Shown in pieces: positions 34,546 to 44,367 of a stretch of 64,000 nt of DNA (within the stretch, counting starts at the first letter, position 1; every line of letters begins with the position of its first letter). The stretch is from Tropicimonas aquimaris (lineage in GTDB: Bacteria; Pseudomonadota; Alphaproteobacteria; Rhodobacterales; Rhodobacteraceae). The notes under the pieces were generated by a model that worked only from the letters and a program-made list of their open reading frames with translations, had not been told where the DNA came from and did not search any database. A program made the position numbers and the translations under genes. Location of the stretch: contig NZ_JBHTJT010000023.1 of the NCBI RefSeq assembly GCF_042676185.1, forward strand, positions 6,581 to 70,580, written 5' to 3'.

Positions 34546-35856
34546 TTATTGGATTGCTTGCGGCATCAGTTTTCCGGGAAGCCAGAGCGCGATCTCGGGA
34601 AAGATGATCAGTAGCAGAAGGATCGCCAGCATCGGCACCAGGATGATCGCCACGTCGCGCAGCACCTGCACCACGTTGAGCCCGGCGATTGCCGCCGAGA
34701 TCAGCAGGCAGAGCCCGTAGGGCGGCGTCACCAGCCCGAAGGCCAGCGAGACGATGCCGATCATGGCGAAGGCGATCGGGTGGATGTCGGCCGCCGAGGC
34801 CACCGGGTAGAGCACCGTGCCGAGGATGATGATCGTCGGGATCGCGTCGATGAAGAGGCCGAAGAAAAGGAACAGCCCGGCGATGATCAGCGCCGTCGTA
34901 AACGGCCCGACGTTCAACCCGGTCAGCGCGTCGACGATCAGCCGCGGCACGTCGTAGAAGGCCAGCAGCCAGCCGAAGATCGAAGCGGTGCCGATCGCGA
35001 AGAGCGAGATCGAGGCGAAGCGGCCGGTGTCGTAGAGCACGTGGCCGAGGTCCTTCACCGTGATCGTGCGGTAGACGAACATGCCGAGGATCAGCGAATA
35101 GCCCGCCGCGATAATGGCGCTTTCGGTCGGCGTGACGATGCCGGCTACGATGCCGCCGATCACGAAGACGGGCGTCAGCACCGCGAGCCCGGCGCCCTTG
35201 AAGGCGGCCCAGAAGTCGCAGAGCGTCGGCCGTCCGGCGGTCGGGTAGTCGTAGATCTTGGCATAGACGAAGACCGTCCCCATCAGCGCCACCGCGATCA
35301 GGAAGCCCGGAATCGCGCCCGCCAGGAACAGCGCGCCGACCGAGATCGACATCACGCCGCCCCAGACGATCATCAGGATCGAGGGCGGGATGATCACGCC
35401 CATGACCGAGGAACAGGCGGTGATCGCCACGGCGAAGCGCGCGTCGTAGCCCTGCTTGGTCATCGCCGGGATCAGGATCTTGCCGCAGCCGGCGGCGTCG
35501 GCCGTCGAGGAGCCGGAAATGCCGGCAAACAGCATCGAGACCGCAACGTTGACGTGCCCGAGCCCCCCCGGCATCCAGCCGGTCAGCACGCGGGCCAGTT
35601 CGATCAGCCGGTCGGTGATCTTGCCGGAGTTCATCAGGTTGGCCGCCAGCAGGAAGAACGGCACCGCCAGAAGGATGAAGGAGTTATAGGACTGGAACAT
35701 CCGGTCCATGATCAGGAACGGCGTCAGGCGGATATCCATCATGACGACCGGGATGGTGGCGATGCCAAGTGCGAAGGCCACCGGCACCCGCATCGCGACA
35801 AGGAAGATGAAGCTGCCGACGAGGAGGGCGCAGGCGTGGGCGGTGGAGACGATCAT
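34546..35856 (-). CDS. dctM: TRAP transporter large permease subunit
   Basis: The 436-residue DctM-type protein has about 12 membrane segments, beginning ACALLVGSFIFLVAMRVPVA. Family signatures include FLLAANLMNSGKITDRL, HVNVAVSMLFAGISGSSTADA, VIIPPSILMIVWG and GLVTPPYGLCLL. It forms the sodium-coupled translocation channel. The ATG at 35856 overlaps the dctQ stop by ATGA. A longer frame into dctQ is rejected. The substrate of the system is unknown; TRAP systems usually carry organic or sugar acids. Confidence 0.94.
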   Translation of the reverse strand: MIVSTAHACALLVGSFIFLVAMRVPVAFALGIATIPVVMMDIRLTPFLIMDRMFQSYNSFILLAVPFFLLAANLMNSGKITDRLIELARVLTGWMPGGLGHVNVAVSMLFAGISGSSTADAAGCGKILIPAMTKQGYDARFAVAITACSSVMGVIIPPSILMIVWGGVMSISVGALFLAGAIPGFLIAVALMGTVFVYAKIYDYPTAGRPTLCDFWAAFKGAGLAVLTPVFVIGGIVAGIVTPTESAIIAAGYSLILGMFVYRTITVKDLGHVLYDTGRFASISLFAIGTASIFGWLLAFYDVPRLIVDALTGLNVGPFTTALIIAGLFLFFGLFIDAIPTIIILGTVLYPVASAADIHPIAFAMIGIVSLAFGLVTPPYGLCLLISAAIAGLNVVQVLRDVAIILVPMLAILLLLIIFPEIALWLPGKLMPQAIQ

Positions 35857-36353
35857 TGGGCTGTCCTGCGGCTGTCGCGGTAGATCCGGACTTCTTCGGA
35901 GAGGTGGTAGAGCGAGAACAGCGCCCAGCCGACACCGGCGACCGGCACGGTGACATAGGTCAGCGCCATGTTCATGCGCAGCATCACGGAATGCTGGATC
36001 GAGCCGAACTCGGTGTAGCCGATGCCATACCAGATGAAGAGGATGGCGAAGGCCGAGACCATCACGTGCACGAAGCCCTGCTGGAGCAGCCGGCCCAGCG
36101 GGCTGGTGGCCTCGGGGAGGACGTGGACGTCGAAATGCGTCCGGTCCCAGACGGCCAGCATCGAGCCGAGCATGACGATCCAGACGAAGATGAAGGTCGC
36201 GAGTTCCTCGGTCCAGAGATAGACCGGGATGATGCCGGTATAGCGGGAGATCACCTGCATACCGACGGGGACGGTCAACAGACCGACAAGGACGCCGATG
36301 ATCACTCGCAACGCCATGCACGAGAGTTCCAGGGCCCGCCCGATGGTTTTCAT
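35853..36353 (-). CDS. dctQ: TRAP transporter small permease subunit
   Basis: This 166-residue DctQ protein has the four expected membrane helices: ALRVIIGVLVGLLTVPVGMQV, TEELATFIFVWIVMLGSMLAV, FVHVMVSAFAILFIWYGIGY and the last around YVTVPVAGVGWALFSLYHL. It pairs with DctM. The start at 36353 follows a 72-base gap from the binding-protein gene that contains a perfect stem-loop. Confidence 0.92.
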   Translation of the reverse strand: MKTIGRALELSCMALRVIIGVLVGLLTVPVGMQVISRYTGIIPVYLWTEELATFIFVWIVMLGSMLAVWDRTHFDVHVLPEATSPLGRLLQQGFVHVMVSAFAILFIWYGIGYTEFGSIQHSVMLRMNMALTYVTVPVAGVGWALFSLYHLSEEVRIYRDSRRTAQ

Positions 36354-36383
36354 TGTGGGGGTCTTTTCTTGGATATGGGGATC

Positions 36384-36410
36384 GTCCCGGGCCGGAGGGT
36401 GGCCCGGGAC
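36384..36410 (-). other. Perfect 10-bp stem-loop between dctP and dctQ
   Basis: GTCCCGGGCC pairs with GGCCCGGGAC across a 7-base loop. It begins 15 bases past the dctP stop on the coding strand and has no U-run. Its placement suggests a stabilising or attenuating element that lowers permease expression relative to the binding protein. Confidence 0.7.
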
Positions 36411-36425
36411 AGCAAGGGTCTGGGA

Positions 36426-37418
36426 TTACTTGGAGCGGATCGCTTCAAGCAGTTCCGCGGCGCCGAGCTCCTCGGCATAGGCGTCCTGAACCGGGATCAC
36501 CATTTCCAGCATCTTTTCGCGGCCCTCGAACTCGTGGACCTGGATGTTGCCGGCTTCGGTCATTGCGGCCAGCTTCTCTGCGTCCTCGACCGTTTCCAGC
36601 TGGCGGCCATAGTCGCCTGCTTCACGGCCGGCCCGCATGATCGCTTCCTGCAGCTCGGGCGAGAGCTTGGCAAAGGATTTGCCGGAGAAGACGATCGGGC
36701 GCACGGTGATCGAGTGCTTGGTCAGCGTGACGTGCGGGGCCACTTCGTAGAACTTGTACTGGGCGAGGCTGGCGGATTCATTCTCCAGCCCGTCGACGAC
36801 GCCGGTCTGGATGGCGTTGTAGACCTCCGCATAGGCGATGGCGGAGGGGCTGGCGGTCAGGGCGTTGAAAATCTGCGCCTGGATCGGCGCGCCCATGACC
36901 CGCATCTTGTGACCGTTGAGATCGTCGAAATTCTTGATCTCCTTGTTGGAGATCAGGTTTCGGGTGCCGCCGCCGGCGTAGCCCACGATCACGAGGTCGG
37001 CCTTCTCGCGGAGTTCCTCCTCCAGGGGCGTGAAAACGTCGCTGGAGAGCACGGCGTTCCAGTGATCGAGATCCCGGAACACGAAGGGCATGTCCATCAG
37101 CGGCAGCGCGTCGGCGAAGCGGGCCAGGTTGGACGGCGCGATGATCGCGAAATCGATGGCGACGCCCTGGGTCAGGAAGTTGACGAAATCGGGCTCGGTG
37201 CCCAGCTCGCTGTTGAGACGGATGTCGAACTCGATGTCTTCATCCGAGTATTCGTTCAGCAGCTCGGTGAACTTGACCAGCGTCTTGGTGTAGGCGTGAT
37301 TCTCGTCGAAGAGGCTTGCGCCGCGGAGCGTCAGGTCGGCAGCCGAGACGGGGAGCGCGGCAGCGACAGATACGGCAATCGCGGCCACGGTTGCGCGGCC
37401 GAAGCTAAATAGTGACAA
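36426..37418 (-). CDS. dctP: TRAP transporter substrate-binding protein
   Basis: The 330-residue protein has a signal peptide (SFGRATVAAIAVSVAAALPVS) and the DctP fold: VDFAIIAPSNLARFADALP-like segment (AIDFAIIAPSN), GYAGGGTRNLISN, the ligand-carboxylate region MRVMGAPIQAQIFNALTASP (in part), and YNAIQTGVVDGLENESAS. The best start is a TTG at 37418, with GGGAGG 7-8 bases upstream on the coding strand. The ATG at 37460 lies before this ribosome site and would prepend 14 charged residues to the signal peptide. The substrate is unknown. It heads the operon dctP-dctQ-dctM. Confidence 0.92.
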   Translation of the reverse strand: MSLFSFGRATVAAIAVSVAAALPVSAADLTLRGASLFDENHAYTKTLVKFTELLNEYSDEDIEFDIRLNSELGTEPDFVNFLTQGVAIDFAIIAPSNLARFADALPLMDMPFVFRDLDHWNAVLSSDVFTPLEEELREKADLVIVGYAGGGTRNLISNKEIKNFDDLNGHKMRVMGAPIQAQIFNALTASPSAIAYAEVYNAIQTGVVDGLENESASLAQYKFYEVAPHVTLTKHSITVRPIVFSGKSFAKLSPELQEAIMRAGREAGDYGRQLETVEDAEKLAAMTEAGNIQVHEFEGREKMLEMVIPVQDAYAEELGAAELLEAIRSK

Positions 37419-37753
37419 ATTGTATTCCTCCCATTGGACGTCGACAAATGGGGCCGGCAAACATTGTCCGACCCATCATGTCGCCCAGACGCTTCCCCAA
37501 AGTAACGCCATAAATCAAGTAGTTATTTGTCGCATCGACAGCGGGCGAAACGTCAGGGCGCGCGCGGCATCCACAAAGTTTTCCACTCAGTTCAATGCGT
37601 TGCACGCCCGCGCAAGGCTCACGGGTGCGTAACAAATATGACAAATTTTTTTCCGGGGGGCGGCACCCGCCTACCGACCCAACCTGACCCAACGTCAAAA
37701 AATTGAGCCGCCGGGATCGGACCGGCGCCCCGGCGGGGATAAACGGATGGCAT
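37419..37753. other. 335-base gap upstream of the TRAP operon
   Basis: No credible gene is seen. The stretch is more AT-rich than its neighbours (for example AAATATGACAAATTTTTTT near 37640) and should hold the TRAP promoter on the minus strand, but I could not identify a convincing -35/-10 pair. A 97-residue minus-strand open frame here overlaps the dctP start and is rejected. Confidence 0.5.
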
Positions 37754-37789
37754 AAAACGCGCTCGGCCGGCTGACGGGATCAGCCGGCC
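37754..37789 (-). terminator. Rho-independent-type terminator of the NitT-type ABC operon
   Basis: A perfect 10-bp stem (GGCCGGCTGA with TCAGCCGGCC, loop CGGGA) is followed on the minus strand by GAGCGCGTTTTATG. It lies 22 bases past the stop of the last gene of the operon. Confidence 0.7.
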
Positions 37790-37810
37790 GGCCGGCGCTT
37801 CGGGGCCGCT

Positions 37811-38563
37811 TCAGCGGGTCGAGGCGTAGTAGGACACCCGGCGCTCGAGATAGGCGAGCAGTTCCGACACCGCAAAGGCCATGGCGAAGAGAACGATCAG
37901 GACCGCCCAGAAATGCGCCATCAGGAAGTTGGACGAATAGAGCTCGAACAGCGCGCCGAAGCCGACGATGCTGATCAGGAGCTGGCCGATGATCACCCCC
38001 TTCACCGCCCGGATCACGCCGATCCGGATACCGTTCAGGATCTCGGGCAGGGCCGCCCAGATGTAGATCTTGAAGAAGGCGTCCCGCGCCGTGGCACCGA
38101 AACTCCGCGCCATCTCGATCAGCGACCGGTTGATCTGCTTCACCCCGGCCCGTGTGTTCAGGATGATGATCCAGATCGCGAAGAGCGTGGTGGTGATGAT
38201 GATCGACTTCATGCCGAAGCCGAAGAGCACCATCAGCACCGGCACCAGCGCGGTCAGCGGCGCGCTGAGGAACATGTTTACCCAAGGCAGCAGCAGTTCG
38301 TCGACCAGTCGGCTCTTGCCCATCATCACGCCGATCGGCACGCCGATGGCGATGGCGAAAAAGACACCGGCGAAAAAGGCATAGGCGGTTTCCGAGAGGG
38401 CCTTCAAGAAGGCCGGTGTGCCGATCACCGAGAACAGCGTCACGACGACCTCGGAGAGCGGCGGCACGAAGAACGTCATGCCGGAGCGTCCGATGATCTC
38501 CCACAGCAAGCCCCAGAGCAGCAGCGAGGACATGTTGGGAAGCGTGTAGGTTCCGATCTTCAT
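37811..38563 (-). CDS. NitT/TauT-type ABC transporter permease (second)
   Basis: The 250-residue SsuC/TauC-type permease has about six membrane helices and the EAA cytoplasmic loop EMARSFGATARDAFFKIYIWAALPEIL (seen as EMARSFGATARDAFFK). It is the last gene of the operon, 3 bases after the ATPase stop. Two different permease genes flank the ATPase, so the channel is probably a heterodimer. This is less common in this family, where one homodimeric permease is usual. Confidence 0.92.
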   Translation of the reverse strand: MKIGTYTLPNMSSLLLWGLLWEIIGRSGMTFFVPPLSEVVVTLFSVIGTPAFLKALSETAYAFFAGVFFAIAIGVPIGVMMGKSRLVDELLLPWVNMFLSAPLTALVPVLMVLFGFGMKSIIITTTLFAIWIIILNTRAGVKQINRSLIEMARSFGATARDAFFKIYIWAALPEILNGIRIGVIRAVKGVIIGQLLISIVGFGALFELYSSNFLMAHFWAVLIVLFAMAFAVSELLAYLERRVSYYASTR

Positions 38564-38566
38564 GGT

Positions 38567-39373
38567 CTATTCCACATAGCTGCGCAGCGAGGCCCAGATC
38601 TGGTCCACGATGTCGAGGTATTCCGGGTCGCGCCGGATGTTGGCCATGTCGCGGTTGCGGAAGCCGGTCGGGCGGATGATCTCCGACACCCGGCTCGGAC
38701 GCGGCAACAGGATCGCGATCTGGTCGGAGATGAACACCGCCTCCTCGATCGAATGGGTCACGAAGATGAAGGTCTTGTTCTCGTGCGCCACGAGGTTGAG
38801 CATGTCCTCCTGGAACTTGCGGCGGGTCTGCTCGTCGACAGCCGAGAACGGTTCGTCGAGCAGCAGGACCTTGGCGTCGACCGAGAGCGCGCGGGCCAGG
38901 CCAACCCGCTGCCGCATCCCGCCCGACAGCTCGTGCGGATAGCTTTTCTCGAACCCGGTGAGGCCGACGGCGTTGATGTAGCGCTCGGCGATCGCCTCGC
39001 GCTCCGACTTCGCCACGCCGCGCAGCTCCAGCCCGAAGGCCACGTTGCGCATCACGCTGGCCCAGGGGAGCAACGCGAAATCCTGGAAAACGAAAGCCCG
39101 GTTCGGTCCCGGCCCGGTGACCAGCCTGCCGTTGACCTCGACCTCGCCCGAGGTCGGCTCCAGCAGCCCGGCGATGATCTTGAGCAAGGTCGTCTTGCCG
39201 CAGCCCGAGGGCCCGAGCAGGGATGTCAGCTGGCCGCGGGGAAACTCCAGCGACAGGTTCTTGAGAGCCTCGACCGCGCCGTAGTTCTTGCAGATGTTGC
39301 GCGTCGAGACAGCGATGTCGGTGTCCAGCGCCGTCGCCTTGGCGAACGCTTCCTTAGTCTGAGACATAACCAC
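38567..39373 (-). CDS. NitT/TauT-type ABC transporter ATP-binding protein
   Basis: The 268-residue ATPase has Walker A LLGPSGCGKTTLL, Q-loop VFQDFALLPW, signature LSGGMRQRVGLARAL, Walker B VLLLDEPFSAVDEQTR and switch FVTHSIEEAVF, typical of the SsuB/TauB group that imports sulfonates, nitrate, pyrimidine precursors or aromatic acids. The start is either the GTG at 39373, with AAGGGA about 7 bases upstream, or the ATG two codons later; both lie inside the 3' end of the upstream permease gene, so translation is coupled. Confidence 0.92.
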   Translation of the reverse strand: MVMSQTKEAFAKATALDTDIAVSTRNICKNYGAVEALKNLSLEFPRGQLTSLLGPSGCGKTTLLKIIAGLLEPTSGEVEVNGRLVTGPGPNRAFVFQDFALLPWASVMRNVAFGLELRGVAKSEREAIAERYINAVGLTGFEKSYPHELSGGMRQRVGLARALSVDAKVLLLDEPFSAVDEQTRRKFQEDMLNLVAHENKTFIFVTHSIEEAVFISDQIAILLPRPSRVSEIIRPTGFRNRDMANIRRDPEYLDIVDQIWASLRSYVE

Positions 39374-40115
39374 GGTTGTTCCCTTCGAAGAGGATGTTTT
39401 CGATCGTTTCCAGCAGGTTCAGGAAAAGCACGGCGAGCAGGATGATCGAGAAGATTGCCGCATACATCGACGGATAGTCGGCGATGGACCGGCTGTAGGT
39501 GATGATGTCGCCTACCCCGGTAGGCGTGATCTTGAGCTCCGACAGGATCGCCCCGATGAAGCCGGCCGAGACCCCCAGCCGAAGGCCGGAGAAGATGATC
39601 GGAGAAGCCGAGGGGATGATGATCTTCGTGATGATCTCAAGGTCGTTGCCGAGGAAGGAACGGCCCATCTCCTTGAGCGAGGAGGGCGTGTTGCGCACCG
39701 CGCTCGAGGTGTTAAGGACGATTACCGGCATCGCCATGATGCAGACCACGAAGACCTTGGACGTCAGCCCGATCCCGTAGGCCATCACCAGCAGGGGGAT
39801 CAACGCCGCGAGCGGGGCGGCCTGCATGACGATGAAGATCGGCGACATCAGCCAGTCGAACCAGCCGCTCAGGCCGATTGCGAGACCGATGCTGATGCCC
39901 AGCACCGTCGAGATCAGGATGCCGATCACCAGCGGTTTCAGGGTTTCGCCATAGGCGGTGAAGAGGGTGCCATCGAAGGTCATCCGGGCCAGCGCCTGCA
40001 TGGATTCGATGAAGGTCGGGAAGGCGTAGCTCACCGGTATGCGTCCGGCGATCTCCCAGGCGCCGAAGACGATCAGCGTGGAGAGGATCTTGAGCAGGGT
40101 CGGGCGCGAGAGCAT
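39354..40115 (-). CDS. NitT/TauT-type ABC transporter permease (first)
   Basis: This 253-residue permease has an N-terminal membrane helix (LLKILSTLIVFGAWEIAG) and about five more. The EAA-type loop is KEMGRSFLGNDLEIITKIIIPSASP (seen as SLKEMGRSFLGNDLEI). The ATG at 40115 has AGGAG 9 bases upstream; a 24-codon upstream extension is rejected. It is only moderately similar to the other permease of the operon, so the two are not a recent duplication. Confidence 0.9.
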   Translation of the reverse strand: MLSRPTLLKILSTLIVFGAWEIAGRIPVSYAFPTFIESMQALARMTFDGTLFTAYGETLKPLVIGILISTVLGISIGLAIGLSGWFDWLMSPIFIVMQAAPLAALIPLLVMAYGIGLTSKVFVVCIMAMPVIVLNTSSAVRNTPSSLKEMGRSFLGNDLEIITKIIIPSASPIIFSGLRLGVSAGFIGAILSELKITPTGVGDIITYSRSIADYPSMYAAIFSIILLAVLFLNLLETIENILFEGNNRGYVSD

Positions 40116-40156
40116 CCGTTGGAACTCCTGTCGCGAAACTGGTTGGGAAAGGATTT

Positions 40157-40179
40157 CCGGCCCGGTCGGCCCGGGCCGG
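40157..40179 (-). other. Perfect 9-bp stem-loop after the binding-protein gene
   Basis: CCGGCCCGG pairs with CCGGGCCGG across the loop TCGGC. It begins 15 bases after the binding-protein stop, before the first permease gene. This is the third such structure in a binding-protein-first transporter operon of this window. Confidence 0.65.
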
Positions 40180-40194
40180 CACGGCACGTGGCCC

Positions 40195-41157
40195 TTACTG
40201 GGTCGCGGCCTTGAGCGGCTCGAGGTACCAGAAGTCCTCGATCTTCAGCTCGGAGGGGTCGCCCTCGAGTTGACCGGCCCCGGAGTACCATTCCAGGTCC
40301 GCCATCGCGGCCTTCTCGCCGCCGCCGTTCGGATCATAGAGCCCGCCCTCGACGGCGTCGGTGTAGAAGGTGTCGAGGTTGCCGAGGATCTCCGGCGGCA
40401 ATTGCCCGATCGGGCCGTCCGGGTTGGTCTCGCGGCTGATGATCGTCGGATCTTCCGACATGTCCTGCCAGGTGCTGACCAGGGCGGCGACGAAGGTGTT
40501 CACCGCCTCCTCGTTGTTCTGGATCCAGTCGAGGTTGGCGAAGAGCGCTTCGTCGCTGGCCTCGACCTCGAACATCGGCAGGACGTTGAACTTGTCGCCT
40601 TCCTGCTTCATCAGCTTGTTCTTGTTGGACAGGTCGAGGATCGTGGCATCGGTCTGCCCGGCAACCAGCGCCACGACGCGGTTCGCGGAGCCAGGCACGT
40701 AGGACCGCTCGCCGAACGTGATGCCGTATTTTTCCTCGATCACGTTGGCGATGGAATCGGTGCCGCCGCCACGCGAGTGCAGCATGATCGGCTCACCGTC
40801 CAGGTCCTCCAGCTTCTCGTACTTCTTCGAAGTGACGGGGAAGAACTTCAGCTTGGAGAGCTGGAAGACGATGCGGATCGGCGCCTTGGAGCGCTGCATC
40901 GCCGCGTAGGGGGTGCCGAAGCCGATGTCCATCTGGCCGCTCAGCACGGCCTGAATTGCCAGTTCCTCGTCCGAGAATGCCGTCCACTCGTAGTCGAGAC
41001 CGTTGGCCTTCGCACGTTCCAGCGCGACGAAGAAGGCCGCGAGTTCGTCCGAAGGTGTTTCGGCGAGCGCGATGCGGATGGTGTCCGCCTGCGCCGCCGT
41101 TGCCGCGAAGCCGACTGCGAACGCAGCGGCCATGGCCCGTTTCATCAGGTGTTTCAT
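40195..41157 (-). CDS. NitT/TauT-type ABC transporter substrate-binding protein
   Basis: The 320-residue protein starts with a signal peptide (MKRAMAAAFAVGFAATAAQA). It has the NMT1/TauA-like fold: TIRIALAETPSDELAAFFV, the ligand-loop segment LSGQMDIGFGTPYAAM, HSRGGGTDSIANVIEEKYG and YVPGSANRVVALVAGQTDATI. GGGAGG lies about 6 bases before the ATG at 41157. The ligand is unknown. The neighbouring GntR gene and the divergent CoA-ligase operon suggest a carboxylic acid. Confidence 0.9.
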   Translation of the reverse strand: MKHLMKRAMAAAFAVGFAATAAQADTIRIALAETPSDELAAFFVALERAKANGLDYEWTAFSDEELAIQAVLSGQMDIGFGTPYAAMQRSKAPIRIVFQLSKLKFFPVTSKKYEKLEDLDGEPIMLHSRGGGTDSIANVIEEKYGITFGERSYVPGSANRVVALVAGQTDATILDLSNKNKLMKQEGDKFNVLPMFEVEASDEALFANLDWIQNNEEAVNTFVAALVSTWQDMSEDPTIISRETNPDGPIGQLPPEILGNLDTFYTDAVEGGLYDPNGGGEKAAMADLEWYSGAGQLEGDPSELKIEDFWYLEPLKAATQ

Positions 41158-41237
41158 GGTGTCCTCCCTAGACATGTTCCGTAGGTCCTTGGTCCGGTCG
41201 GGGTTCTGCCGCCCCTGCGCGGATGTCTTCCGTCGTA

Positions 41238-41966
41238 TCAAACCTCCCCAAAAAGCCGCGCGGACACGGACGCCAGATGCTTGCGCATCGCCTCCTGTGC
41301 GCCGTTTGCGTCGCGTGCGGCTATCGCTTCGGCGATTCCAGCATGTTCGGCAAAGCTCGTGTGGTCGGCCGGCGGGCGGATCGAGGCCCGCACGACATTT
41401 CCCCAAGCCACCGCACGGCGCACCTGGTTGAGCTGGTCGAACAACGAAATCAGCAGCGGGTTGTCGGTCGCCAGGGCGATCCGCCGGTGCAGCAGGTCGT
41501 CGAACTGTTCGTATTCGTCCCATGTCGGTGCGTTCACCGTCTGGGTCAGCGCATCCTCGATCCGCGCCAGCGCCTCGCTCGAGGCGTTCAGCGCAGCCTC
41601 CCGGGCGATCGCCGGCTCGATGGCGATCCGGGACCGCATCATCTTGACCGGGGTGATCTGCTTGGCGAGGTCGTGCAACCGGCCGGCGACGGCCCCCTCC
41701 CCCTCGCTGGCGATGAAGGTGCCCTTGCCGACATGTCGCCAGATCAGGCCCTCGGCCTCCAGCGTCTCCAGCGCCTTGCGCAGCGCAGCCCGGGTCAGCC
41801 CGAGCTGCACGATCAGCTCCCGCTCCGGCGGAAGCCTGTCGCCCGGCGCGTAGTTTCCAAGCTCGATCAGCCGGCGCAGCGCCGCGACCGCCGCCTCCCT
41901 CGAGACGGGCCCGCCTCCGTTGGAGGCCACCGGGTGAACCGGCAATTGATCGCCCAATTTCGTCAT
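41238..41966 (-). CDS. GntR/FadR-type transcriptional regulator
   Basis: The 242-residue regulator has an N-terminal winged helix (YAPGDRLPPERELIVQLGLTR as core, given as GDRLPPERELIVQLG) and VGKGTFIASEGE. An all-helical FCD effector domain holds the usual Asp/His metal ligands: EYEQFDDLLHRRIALAT and EHAGIAEAIAARDANGAQEAM (in part). It sits at the head of the ABC operon on the minus strand, 80 bases before the binding protein, and is divergent from the FAH/ligase/reductase operon. The ATG at 41966 starts at the DNA-binding domain. It probably represses both units until its ligand appears. Confidence 0.92.
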   Translation of the reverse strand: MTKLGDQLPVHPVASNGGGPVSREAAVAALRRLIELGNYAPGDRLPPERELIVQLGLTRAALRKALETLEAEGLIWRHVGKGTFIASEGEGAVAGRLHDLAKQITPVKMMRSRIAIEPAIAREAALNASSEALARIEDALTQTVNAPTWDEYEQFDDLLHRRIALATDNPLLISLFDQLNQVRRAVAWGNVVRASIRPPADHTSFAEHAGIAEAIAARDANGAQEAMRKHLASVSARLFGEV

Positions 41967-42009
41967 ATTGGTTCGATTAGGGCCGATCAATTGGCTTTCG
42001 TCAATAGAT

Positions 42010-42055
42010 TTGTTGACAAGACAGCGATTGGTTGCGATTGGTTGCGTAATTGGTT
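42010..42055. promoter_or_regulatory. Candidate GntR operator and 10-bp tandem repeats
   Basis: TTGTTGACAA (42010-42019) is a palindrome of the TTGT-N2-ACAA type compatible with FadR-group GntR proteins. Directly after it come two exact tandem copies of GCGATTGGTT (42024-42043) and a 12-bp variant GCGTAATTGGTT (42044-42055). A spacing of one helical turn puts the ATTGGTT boxes on one face of the DNA. Another ATTGGTT lies beside the GntR start, near 41967. Confidence 0.55.
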
Positions 42056-42098
42056 TCGGTCGCCCGCAGAAGGAAGACCGGGTCGGATGGAGGACGAC

Positions 42099-42785
42099 AT
42101 GACGAATTACGTGATTTCCACGCCCCCCGTGGTGGCGATTCCCGTCGCCGGGTCGGAGGCGATGTTTCCGGTGCGACGGGTCTATTGCATCGGCCGCAAT
42201 TACGCCGCCCATGCCATCGAGATGGGCCATGACCCGGATCGCGAGCCGCCGTTCTTCTTCCAGAAAAACCCCGACAACCTCGATGTTTCGGGCGAATTTC
42301 CCTATCCGCCGCACACCGAGGACGTGCACCACGAGATCGAGATGCTGGTGGCGCTGAAATCCGGCGGCCGGAACATCCCGCTCGATCAGGCGCTCGATCA
42401 CGTCTACGGCTACGGCGTCTCGCTCGACATGACCCGCCGCGACCTGCAGGGCGAGATGAAGAAGATGGGCCGGCCCTGGGAAATCGGGAAGGCCTTCGAG
42501 CGCTCCGCGCCCTGCGGGCCGGTTCACCCGGCGAGCGAGGTCGGTCATCCCTCCGAAGGGCTGGTCCAACTCAAGGTGAACGGCAAGGTGACCCAGGAGG
42601 GCGACCTCAACCAGATGATCTGGAAGGTGCCGGAGATGATCTCCTACCTCTCCGAGTATTTCGAGCTGGCCGCGGGCGACGTGATTCTCTCCGGCACGCC
42701 TTCGGGCGTCGGCCCGGTGGTGCGCGGCGACAGGATGGAGGCCTCCGTGGCCGGTCTTGGCGAGCTGTCGGTCGCGGTCGTCTGA
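42099..42785 (+). CDS. Fumarylacetoacetate hydrolase-family enzyme
   Basis: The 228-residue single-domain FAH protein has VYCIGRNYAAHAIEMGH, FFFQKNPDNL, the metal-ligand strand VHHEIEMLVAL, VYGYGVSLDMTRRDLQ, KAFERSAPCGPV and GDVILSGTPSGVGPV. Family members hydrolyse acylpyruvates, decarboxylate oxaloacetate or act on ring-cleavage products; the exact reaction is not determined. GGAGG lies 6 bases before the ATG at 42099. It is the first gene of an operon with a CoA ligase and a reductase. Confidence 0.92.
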   Translation: MTNYVISTPPVVAIPVAGSEAMFPVRRVYCIGRNYAAHAIEMGHDPDREPPFFFQKNPDNLDVSGEFPYPPHTEDVHHEIEMLVALKSGGRNIPLDQALDHVYGYGVSLDMTRRDLQGEMKKMGRPWEIGKAFERSAPCGPVHPASEVGHPSEGLVQLKVNGKVTQEGDLNQMIWKVPEMISYLSEYFELAAGDVILSGTPSGVGPVVRGDRMEASVAGLGELSVAVV

Positions 42786-42816
42786 CAGCGCGGGACAGCA
42801 ACGGGAGGGCAGGACG

Positions 42817-44358
<1,542 letters not shown>

Positions 44359-44367
44359 GGGGCGACG

